From: Sphingobacteriales bacterium
Lineage (GTDB): Bacteria > Bacteroidota > Bacteroidia > Chitinophagales > Chitinophagaceae
Assembly (NCBI GenBank): GCA_023251215.1
Contig: JAHEZF010000084.1
Location: 1-7,013 of the forward strand
Direction: 5' to 3'
Length of the DNA: 7,013 nucleotides
Made by a program: the position numbers and the translations under genes. The notes beneath the pieces were generated by a model. It saw nothing but the letters and a program-made list of their open reading frames with translations, had not been told where the DNA came from and made no database searches. Of this stretch, positions 1 through 6,034 are shown piece after piece. How positions within the stretch are numbered: position 1 is the first letter of the stretch; each line of letters starts with the position of its first letter.

Positions 1-901
1 GGTACACTACTGAACGTTGCATCATTAAAGACCGGAACGTATTTTCCTGTACGTCACTTGCATCTTCGCTTGTTTCACTGATCAGCCAATCCAGCCAGAA
101 TTTTATATCGTTCCCTTTAGGATTCAGTGTTTTTGTGGGTTTTATAAATTTCTGGGCAGCGCCGGTTCCAAAACTGTATACAGTAATATTCGGAACGGAA
201 TAAGCAGTTGGTTCATGAACTCCGGTTTCATTTTTGGGCGTACTGTATGAAGCGGCTTCTATAAAGGCGCCAAGACTTGGATTGTTGTATGTGGTAACAC
301 CGCCGTCAACAAATCTTTCCAGGGGATAAAAATAGGTAGGCGCCGACATAGTTGATTCCATCACGGCCCGAAGCAATACATCTTTGTAAGTACCATAATA
401 ACTTTCGTCTTTTTGCTTAAAGCAGGTAAAAAAAGTTTCTTCGGATGCCGATAAATCCCTTGAGGTGATCAATAGATCCAGGTCATGTACTTTACAGGCT
501 TCTTCAAGCGTCACTTTATAGCCAATGATATCTTTGAGTAGTTCCCGGTATCTTTTTTTGCTGTATTGCGGAGGATTAAGAAAACGGTTCCCTATCGGAC
601 GACGGTGAAATACTTCCCGGATAAGCTGTTCATACAGCGTTTCAATTTCAACTGCGGTTTTTCCTTTAACGATCAGACCTGCAATAATGCCGCCGGTTGA
701 AGTGCCGGCTATCATATCGAATAATTCAAAGCAGGGAATACCCGCCACTTCTTCTAACTGCTTTAACAACTGAATGGTTAAGATTCCTCTCATCCCCCCT
801 CCATCGAGTGAAAGAATCACCCGGTCTTTCGGATCAATCTTTAGTTTTTTAAAAGCCTTTATCCGTTCGGGGGGCATATTTTTTTCATTATGTTTTGCCA
901 T
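1..901 (-). CDS. Patatin-like phospholipase (3' end beyond window)
   Basis: Reading from the ATG at 901 leftwards gives 300 codons without a stop, so the C-terminus lies outside the window. The patatin signature is complete: the oxyanion-hole motif DGGGMRG at residues 33-39, the nucleophile elbow GTSTG at 66-70 (Ser68), and the catalytic aspartate in DGG at 199-201 followed by NNP at 206-208. Patatins are Ser-Asp dyad lipid acyl hydrolases that release fatty acids from phospholipids or other lipids. There is no signal peptide or membrane segment in the visible part, so it is probably cytoplasmic and acts at the inner face of the membrane. It lies 144 bases downstream of dxs on the same strand and may have its own promoter, because the gap is AT-rich and contains a palindrome. 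The substrate cannot be told from sequence. Soluble patatins of this layout include housekeeping lipases and the CBASS effector CapV; nothing visible decides between them. The family call is secure, the specific role is not. Confidence 0.93.
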   Translation of the reverse strand, partial: MAKHNEKNMPPERIKAFKKLKIDPKDRVILSLDGGGMRGILTIQLLKQLEEVAGIPCFELFDMIAGTSTGGIIAGLIVKGKTAVEIETLYEQLIREVFHRRPIGNRFLNPPQYSKKRYRELLKDIIGYKVTLEEACKVHDLDLLITSRDLSASEETFFTCFKQKDESYYGTYKDVLLRAVMESTMSAPTYFYPLERFVDGGVTTYNNPSLGAFIEAASYSTPKNETGVHEPTAYSVPNITVYSFGTGAAQKFIKPTKTLNPKGNDIKFWLDWLISETSEDASDVQENTFRSLMMQRSVVY

Positions 902-940
902 AATTATTTTTTTTGAAAGATAAATCTAAAATATTATCTC

Positions 941-957
941 CAATTAATTATTAATTG
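941..957. repeat. AT-rich inverted repeat upstream of the patatin gene
   Basis: CAATTAA and TTAATTG form perfect 7-base arms around a 3-base spacer, centred about 48 bases before the patatin start codon. The position would suit an operator or promoter-associated site. The surroundings are very AT-rich, so chance is a real alternative. A TAGATTTA stretch nearer the gene resembles the Bacteroidota -7 element TAnnTTTG, but I see no matching -33 element. Confidence 0.35.
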
Positions 958-1045
958 AAAAGTAATTGGAAAATATGGTTAAAGAATTAATGCAGTTAAA
1001 CAGAGAAGAGGTTCGATAAAAATAGTTGAAGTAATTTGAAAATTG

Positions 1046-2983
1046 TTATTGTAATATAGATTTATTTATCGTGATCTTTTCTTTCATCATTTCCAGCACG
1101 GCTTCTTTGATGGCTTGAGTATCATAGCCGCATTCATGCTGCTGTTCTTTAGGTGTGCCGTGTTCAATAATACGATCGGGAATTCCGAGGATTTTTACTT
1201 CGGCTTTGTAGTTATGTTCGTTCATGAATTCGAGAACAGCAGACCCAAAACCACCTTTCACTGCAGCATCTTCAACCGTAACTACTTTGTTGAACTTATT
1301 AAACACTTCGTGAAGTAATTCTTCGTCAAGCGGTTTGACAAAACGCATGTCAAAATGTGCCGGGTTTAAGTCATCATTTTTTAATTCTCTTATTGCGGCT
1401 GCAGCAAAATTGCCAGGGTGACCATAAGAAAGAATGGCAATATCCTGACCGTCTTTTAATTTTCTGCCGGTTCCGATCCTGATCTCTTTCAATTCTGTTT
1501 TCCATTCAGGCATTACGCCTTCCCCTCTCGGATAGCGGATCACAAATGGATTTTTTGTTGAATCAAGTTGTGCTGTATACATCAGGTTGCGCAGTTCACT
1601 TTCATTCATCGGGGCGCTAACAATCATGTTGGGCACACAACGCATATAGGCAATGTCATAAGCTCCTTGATGTGTGGGGCCATCATCACCAACCAAACCG
1701 GCACGGTCTAAGCAGAAAATAACAGGTAATTTTTGAATGGCTACATCATGTATCAGCTGGTCATATGCCCTTTGCATAAAAGTGGAGTAAATATTGCAGA
1801 AGACTTTCATACCCTGAGTAGCAATTCCTGCGCTGAGTGTGACGGCATGCTGTTCAGCAATGCCCACATCAAAAGCACGGTCAGGCATTTTCTCCATCAT
1901 ATATTTTAAAGAGGAGCCTGAGGGCATAGCAGGAGTGATACCAAATATCTTTTCATTTTTTTCGGCCAGTTCAACAATTGTATGTCCAAACACATCCTGG
2001 TATTTCGGGGGCTGAAGTAAATCGAATTTCTTTTTATGTATTTCACCGGTTATTTTATCAAACAAACCCGGCGCATGCCATTTAGTTTGATCTTTTTCAG
2101 CAAGTGCATATCCTTTTCCTTTGGTAGTAATGATGTGCAGGATCTTGGGTCCGGGTATTTCACGAAGATCCTTCAGTGTATCGATTAACTTGGCTATGTT
2201 ATGGCCGTCAATAGGTCCGAAATAACGGAGCTTTAATGCTTCAAATAAATTGGCGCTGCTGCTTACCATACCTTTCATCCCGTCTACCAGCTTATGTGCC
2301 ATTGCACGGGTAAGATTTTTGCCTACCGGCAGTTTGCCCATCAACTTCCACACATCATCTTTTACTTTATTATAGGTAGGCGATGTGGTAATGTCCGTCA
2401 GGTATTCTTTTAATGCGCCCACATTCGGGTCAATGCCCATACAGTTATCATTCAGGATAATGAGCAGATCGGTTTCGGCTACACCGGCATGGTTCATTCC
2501 CTCAAAAGCAAGGCCGGCTGTCATGGCGCCATCACCAATTACCGCTATTACTTTCCTGTCTTTTTCACCCTTATACTTTGCAGCAATGGCCATACCCAAT
2601 GCTGCTGAAATAGAAGTGGAAGAATGACCAACACCAAATGTATCGTATTCACTTTCGCTGCGTTTGGGGAAACCACTCAGACCTTTGTATTTTCTGTTGG
2701 TAACAAAAATGTCCCGCCGCCCGGTAAGTATTTTATGTCCATAAGCCTGGTGACCTACATCCCACACCAACTGATCATAAGGAGTATTATACACGTAATG
2801 CAGGGCGGTTGTCAACTCAACTACACCCAGGCTGGCGCCAAAATGTCCGCCATGAACACTTACAACGTCAATGATGTATTGGCGAAGTTCATCGCAGACC
2901 TGGTGCAGTTTTTCCCTTGGTAATTTTTTTAGATCAACAGGTGAATCTATTGTTTTCAGAAGCGGACCCGGTGTAATTTCCAT
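1046..2983 (-). CDS. dxs: 1-deoxy-D-xylulose-5-phosphate synthase
   Basis: This enzyme condenses pyruvate with glyceraldehyde 3-phosphate, releasing CO2, to give 1-deoxy-D-xylulose 5-phosphate. It is the first step of the MEP pathway to isopentenyl diphosphate and also feeds thiamine synthesis. It is a cytoplasmic, thiamine-diphosphate- and Mg-dependent homodimer. The 645-residue product is slightly longer than the usual length of about 620. Visible motifs are HGGHF with His47, GHQAYGHKILTGR at 77-89, and the ThDP/Mg motif starting at GDGAMTAG (150-157) and ending at the NDN of 178-180. The central domain has the catalytic glutamate in GIAEQHA (Glu377) and DRAGLVGDDGPTHQG at 426-440. Arg483 lies in VIRYPRG, and the transketolase C-terminal domain includes VEDAAVKGGFG at 570-580. 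The ATG at 2983 fits the family N-terminus (MEITPGPLL), and no Shine-Dalgarno sequence precedes it, as is normal for Bacteroidota. A bulged GC-rich palindrome lies in its leader. No key residue appears to be missing. Confidence 0.98.
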   Translation of the reverse strand: MEITPGPLLKTIDSPVDLKKLPREKLHQVCDELRQYIIDVVSVHGGHFGASLGVVELTTALHYVYNTPYDQLVWDVGHQAYGHKILTGRRDIFVTNRKYKGLSGFPKRSESEYDTFGVGHSSTSISAALGMAIAAKYKGEKDRKVIAVIGDGAMTAGLAFEGMNHAGVAETDLLIILNDNCMGIDPNVGALKEYLTDITTSPTYNKVKDDVWKLMGKLPVGKNLTRAMAHKLVDGMKGMVSSSANLFEALKLRYFGPIDGHNIAKLIDTLKDLREIPGPKILHIITTKGKGYALAEKDQTKWHAPGLFDKITGEIHKKKFDLLQPPKYQDVFGHTIVELAEKNEKIFGITPAMPSGSSLKYMMEKMPDRAFDVGIAEQHAVTLSAGIATQGMKVFCNIYSTFMQRAYDQLIHDVAIQKLPVIFCLDRAGLVGDDGPTHQGAYDIAYMRCVPNMIVSAPMNESELRNLMYTAQLDSTKNPFVIRYPRGEGVMPEWKTELKEIRIGTGRKLKDGQDIAILSYGHPGNFAAAAIRELKNDDLNPAHFDMRFVKPLDEELLHEVFNKFNKVVTVEDAAVKGGFGSAVLEFMNEHNYKAEVKILGIPDRIIEHGTPKEQQHECGYDTQAIKEAVLEMMKEKITINKSILQ

Positions 2984-3016
2984 GCTGTATATTTTAAATC
3001 GCAGCCTACTTTCGCT

Positions 3017-3051
3017 AAGCCTGCCTGTCGGCAGACAGGGCTTCAGCAGGC
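3017..3051. repeat. GC-rich bulged palindrome, probable dispersed REP-like element
   Basis: The core is CCTGTC (3024-3029), a GGCA loop, and GACAGG (3034-3039). Outside it, AAGC (3017-3020) pairs with GCTT (3040-3043), leaving CTG (3021-3023) as a one-sided bulge. Two alternative pairings are possible: CTGCC (3021-3025) with GGCAG (3030-3034), and GCCTGC (3019-3024) with GCAGGC (3046-3051). The block is much richer in GC than its surroundings. From memory, close variants recur in many Bacteroidota genomes, and when mistranslated they give the peptide LPVGRQ, which one plus-strand frame here does read. It lies 34-68 bases before the dxs start codon and would be in its mRNA leader if transcription begins upstream. 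The hairpin is certain from sequence; dispersal in this genome is inferred. Confidence 0.65.
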
Positions 3052-3126
3052 GCAGTAAAATTAATATTTTCCCGGCAAGAAGGAATGCTAAATATTGTGT
3101 TTGGAAAACAGGTTACCAGAAAAGCT

Positions 3127-3158
3127 CCAGTTTAGGCAAGATTACTGGTAAAATCAAA
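3127..3158 (-). promoter_or_regulatory. Weak candidate promoter for dxs
   Basis: On the minus strand a TTTG (3158-3155) is followed after 20 bases by TAAACTGG (3134-3127), which partly matches the Bacteroidota -33/-7 pattern TTTG and TAnnTTTG. It starts three bases after the stop codon of the upstream gene. Transcription from here would give a leader of about 140 bases that includes the GC-rich palindrome. The -7 match is poor, so dxs could instead be read from another start or from the upstream gene's promoter. Confidence 0.2.
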
Positions 3159-3160
3159 GT

Positions 3161-4717
3161 TTACTGCTTTAGAAAACGAAGCAGGACAGGTGGCCCGGAT
3201 TGGTTTTTATTTTGTAAAATGAGTTGATAGAGTCCCCGGGATAATTGTTGAACAGGTATTGAAAAGATGTTGCTGCCTGTATGTGCCGTTATTTCCCCTT
3301 TTATAACTACAAGATTGCTGATGTTGTAAACTTTATATTCAACTTGGCCGGGAGCAGCAAAATAAGATTCCACATAAAGCAGTCGATCCGTTACCGGGTT
3401 TGGCCAGATGTGGGGAGGCGAAATGTCTTTTGAAGAAATATTTACCACAGATGAAATAATTTCCTGCCCGTTTTTTAATTGGAGCCTTAATCTGAAAAAA
3501 GACATTGTATTATTTGTTTCAGGAAATGAATATCCGGAACTCCATCTGTCAGCAATATCAGGAGGAACGGATATTACCGGGAAAGAAGAAAATAGTAAAC
3601 CATCAGTGCTTCTTTCAATTACTATACGCTGTAAGTTTTCCGTATGTTCTGTTGTCCAACGGCATTCAATTGTTTCATTGTTATGTTGCACAGCAAATGA
3701 AATGAGTTTAACAGGCAATACTATGTAACAATCTAAAATAGAAAAGGGGAATGTATGCAGATAACAACCATTTACCGAGGCGACAGTTAAACGGTATGTT
3801 CCCGGAACAAGATCTCCAATGGCTATTTTACTGGGATCGTTTTCAGTTCCGTAAGTATAGGAATCAGTTGTTTCAAAAATGCCATCTCCATCCGTATCAA
3901 AAGCCAGGATATAAGACATAGGAAATACGTCATTATAACTTGATGCATGTACTGTTACCACTATACTACCGTCAGCCGGGCAGGCCTGTGCTTTTGTAAA
4001 GAAAAAACTATAAGTAACAGCAGAACTTTCTCCACTGGTATTATTGGTTGCATTGCCGCTTTCCTGGGTATCTTTTACCCACCCGCAATCGCCATCAAGT
4101 TTTCGTGCCATACTGTTACCCCGTCCTGCCGACTCTCCGATGGTTTCATAAGGAATATTCATAGTGTCCAAGTCAAATGTTTTGGAAGTGCATTGCCCCC
4201 CAACTGTAGAAGTAGTAATGAGTGAAGATGGCTCGGCAGGTAAACCTCTTATTACTGCATCTACCACATTCAGGTTGGGATCTAACAATACTACCTGTTC
4301 ACTGGCCGAACCTCCGTCGCTCATAAATCCATCGCCGGTTGTGGGAATGGGGGCACTGGTACAATTGCAGGTATTCCAGTTTAAATGGGGGTGGATGGTG
4401 CTGTCAATATTACCGCAGGGATAATTGATTGTGCTCTGTCCCGAGATAACATAAAAAGCTCCCGGCTGCAAAATGGTATTGGCAGGAATAGTAATTGAAT
4501 AATCGCCATCAGTAAGAATATAACAACCGATATTCATTGGTCCGGGACCAAAATTCAAAAGTTCGACAAATTCTGAGGTGGTGCCACAACTATTTGCCGG
4601 CCATGGCAGATATTCATTGATAACTACCCGTCCCTGTGAAAAGGAAAACGTTCTGATAAAAAGAAACATTAGGAGTATAGGAATACTCTTTGTCCGTGTA
4701 TGGTGGTTCGTTTTCAT
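3161..4717 (-). CDS. Secreted lamin-tail-domain protein with T9SS C-terminal sorting signal
   Basis: This 518-residue exported protein has no function I can name. Residues 1-27 form a signal peptide: a basic start, the hydrophobic core IPILLMFLF, and likely cleavage at SFS/Q. Residues from about 30 to 155 match a lamin tail domain, an Ig-like fold, as shown by VVINEYLPWP, SEFVELLNFGP and LQPGAFYVISG. A segment at about 235-330 resembles a beta-sandwich and carries a calcium-type loop, DTDGDGIFE at 274-282. Next comes LPVKLISF at 334-341 with IERSTDG at 367-373, a module typical just before sorting domains in Chitinophaga-like species. The C-terminus, from WPNPVTDRL (438-446) to RFLKQ, is a type A sorting domain that directs export through the type IX system and attachment at the cell surface or release. 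Eleven cysteines lie in the mature part and could form disulfides. Bacterial LTD domains occur in nucleases and adhesins, but I see no nuclease motif here. It diverges from the kinase gene and lies 177 bases upstream of dxs. Confidence 0.9.
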   Translation of the reverse strand: MKTNHHTRTKSIPILLMFLFIRTFSFSQGRVVINEYLPWPANSCGTTSEFVELLNFGPGPMNIGCYILTDGDYSITIPANTILQPGAFYVISGQSTINYPCGNIDSTIHPHLNWNTCNCTSAPIPTTGDGFMSDGGSASEQVVLLDPNLNVVDAVIRGLPAEPSSLITTSTVGGQCTSKTFDLDTMNIPYETIGESAGRGNSMARKLDGDCGWVKDTQESGNATNNTSGESSAVTYSFFFTKAQACPADGSIVVTVHASSYNDVFPMSYILAFDTDGDGIFETTDSYTYGTENDPSKIAIGDLVPGTYRLTVASVNGCYLHTFPFSILDCYIVLPVKLISFAVQHNNETIECRWTTEHTENLQRIVIERSTDGLLFSSFPVISVPPDIADRWSSGYSFPETNNTMSFFRLRLQLKNGQEIISSVVNISSKDISPPHIWPNPVTDRLLYVESYFAAPGQVEYKVYNISNLVVIKGEITAHTGSNIFSIPVQQLSRGLYQLILQNKNQSGPPVLLRFLKQ

Positions 4718-4730
4718 AGAATACGTGGAC

Positions 4731-4742
4731 TAAACATGTTTA
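4731..4742. promoter_or_regulatory. Perfect 12-base palindrome, possible operator
   Basis: TAAACATGTTTA is identical to its own reverse complement. It overlaps the inner end of the candidate -7 element and the predicted transcription start of the lamin-tail-domain gene. A dimeric repressor bound here would block that promoter. No regulator can be assigned from sequence. Confidence 0.4.
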
Positions 4743-4771
4743 AGGTATAAGCAAATCGCGGTACTTACAAG
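4740..4771 (-). promoter_or_regulatory. Candidate promoter of the lamin-tail-domain gene
   Basis: On the minus strand CTTG (4771-4768) and TACCTTAA (4747-4740) are separated by 20 bases, which resembles the Bacteroidota pattern of TTTG and TAnnTTTG with a spacer near 19. Transcription would begin around 4732 and give a leader of about 15 bases before the ATG at 4717. The -7 match is partial, so this is a reasonable guess only. Confidence 0.35.
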
Positions 4772-4828
4772 TTTAAGAGCCTTTAAATCAGCCTAATAAT
4801 GGTTTTATCTTAGAGATTAATGGGGTTA

Positions 4829-4860
4829 ATTTGTAAAAACATCCCATTTGTAAAACAAAT
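4829..4860. repeat. Direct repeat and inverted repeat upstream of the kinase gene
   Basis: ATTTGTAAAA occurs twice on the plus strand, at 4829-4838 and 4846-4855, with starts 17 bases apart. The second copy is also the left half of an inverted repeat, ATTTGT (4846-4851), AAA, ACAAAT (4855-4860). The pair lies over and just upstream of the likely -33 element of the kinase promoter, where an activator or autoregulator could bind. LytTR-type regulators generally bind paired short direct repeats, so the adjacent regulator is a candidate. The spacing is shorter than the usual LytTR arrangement of roughly two helical turns. Confidence 0.4.
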
Positions 4861-4878
4861 CAGCCACTGGTATATTAA
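4847..4878 (+). promoter_or_regulatory. Candidate promoter of the kinase-regulator operon
   Basis: TTTG at 4847-4850 and TATATTAA at 4871-4878 are 20 bases apart and resemble the Bacteroidota -33/-7 elements. The predicted start of transcription is about 4885, leaving roughly 33 bases of leader before the ATG at 4918. This spacing is one reason to prefer that ATG over the in-frame TTG at 4891, which would leave almost no leader. Confidence 0.35.
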
Positions 4879-4917
4879 CTGAGTCTGACTTTGTCCGGAT
4901 TAGTTAGTTTTGATGAT

Positions 4918-6003
4918 ATGGAAAAAAAATGGGTACGATACTGGATATTTCAATCAATAGGCTGGGGAAGTTTTGCCCTAATTAATACTTTTTTTGCTTT
5001 TTCATTTGATAAACTTACTCCTAATTTCTTCTGGCGGCTGGGTGTTTTTTTTGTGATAGGAATTATTCTTTCCCATATCATGCGGGAGATCATTACAAGG
5101 CTTGGAATTCTGCAAAAAAATTTAAACAAACAGGTATTTCAATTTTTGATACTCACTTTTTGCCTGGCATTGGTAGCTTCATTTATAGCTGTGGAGGTTT
5201 TAATACGGTTTGATCTTTTGCGGTCAGATGAACAGCAATTATTGGGGAGAGTGGGTGTAAGTTTCCTGATCAATAAATTGTTGCTTATACTTAGCAGCGC
5301 TTTCTCCTATTTTATTCTTTTCTTTATCTGGAACCTCATCTATTTCATGTACCATTATGTTTCTAAAAGCCGTAAACAGCAACTGGATACATTACGTCTT
5401 GAATCACTGGTGAAAGAACTGGAACTGCAAACGATCAAAGCCCATATCAATCCCCATTTCATTTTTAATTCATTAAACAGCATCCGGGCATTGGTGGATG
5501 AAAATCCGCAACGGGCAAGGAAAGCGGTTACTGAATTAAGCAATATCCTGCGCAGCAGTATGCAGGTAGAAAAAGTGGAAATGGTTCCTTTTGAAGAGGA
5601 ATTATATATTGTAAAAGATTACCTGGCCCTGGAGAACATGCGGTTTGAAGACCGTTTGAAGATAGAATATGAGATTGATGAGGACACACTGGATCAACCG
5701 GTACCACCTATGATGTTGCAAACACTTGTTGAGAATGCCATCAAACATGGTATCAGTAAACAAATAAATGGAGGAATAGTAAAGATCATTTCAGATTTCA
5801 AAGGCGACTATCATGAAATGGCAGTTCAAAATACCGGTTCTTTAAATGGCTCCGTGAATGACGAGGGTTTTGGTATTCCCAGTACTACCAACCGGTTGAG
5901 TTTATTATATGGAGATAAAGCAAGGTTTGAAATAAAACAGATTAACCCTTCACTGGTTGAGGCTAAATTGCTGATACCGGTAGCAGCGGAGTTTAGAAGT
6001 TGA
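4918..6003 (+). CDS. LytS/YehU-type membrane sensor histidine kinase
   Basis: This 361-residue protein of the His_kinase (PF06580) family autophosphorylates and passes the phosphate to the regulator encoded next. Four hydrophobic stretches, at about 12-29, 40-57, 73-96 and 117-146, make a small membrane sensor region with no large extracellular domain. A short linker (about 150-172, charged and probably coiled) leads to the phospho-acceptor motif HINPHFIFNSLNSI at 176-189, with His180 the likely site. The ATP-binding domain has the N-box LVENAIKHG at 270-278, a VQNTG motif at 303-307, and a G-box GFGIPSTTNRL at 317-327. The G-box has Ser322 where many relatives have Asn. I chose the ATG at 4918. 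The frame stays open back to a TTG at 4891, but that would sit almost on the predicted transcription start. The signal sensed cannot be told from sequence. The regulator gene starts 31 bases downstream, and the lamin-tail-domain gene is transcribed away from the other side. Confidence 0.93.
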   Translation: MEKKWVRYWIFQSIGWGSFALINTFFAFSFDKLTPNFFWRLGVFFVIGIILSHIMREIITRLGILQKNLNKQVFQFLILTFCLALVASFIAVEVLIRFDLLRSDEQQLLGRVGVSFLINKLLLILSSAFSYFILFFIWNLIYFMYHYVSKSRKQQLDTLRLESLVKELELQTIKAHINPHFIFNSLNSIRALVDENPQRARKAVTELSNILRSSMQVEKVEMVPFEEELYIVKDYLALENMRFEDRLKIEYEIDEDTLDQPVPPMMLQTLVENAIKHGISKQINGGIVKIISDFKGDYHEMAVQNTGSLNGSVNDEGFGIPSTTNRLSLLYGDKARFEIKQINPSLVEAKLLIPVAAEFRS

Positions 6004-6034
6004 ACATAGAATTATTACGTTTTAAATTGTAAAG

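Noticed and set aside
1115..1318. Plus-strand open frame of 67 codons inside dxs
   Set aside because: It is antisense to the conserved transketolase C-terminal domain of dxs and has no independent support.
2984..3160. Possible thiamine-pyrophosphate riboswitch ahead of dxs, since the enzyme uses thiamine diphosphate
   Set aside because: I do not see the conserved CUGAGA-type core or paired helices of a TPP riboswitch in the leader; the only strong structure is the GC-rich palindrome.
2385..3227. Plus-strand open frames opposite dxs and its leader (starting at 2385, 2624 and 2871)
   Set aside because: They lie antisense to dxs, which has full family conservation. Their products have no recognisable domain, and the last one reads through the GC-rich palindrome, giving the typical spurious LPVGRQ peptide.
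3408..4424. Plus-strand open frames opposite the lamin-tail-domain gene
   Set aside because: The minus-strand frame has a signal peptide, known domains and a sorting tail. The opposite frames overlap each other and lack family features.
5355..5543. Minus-strand open frame inside the kinase gene
   Set aside because: It is antisense to the conserved phospho-acceptor region of the kinase, so it is a shadow.
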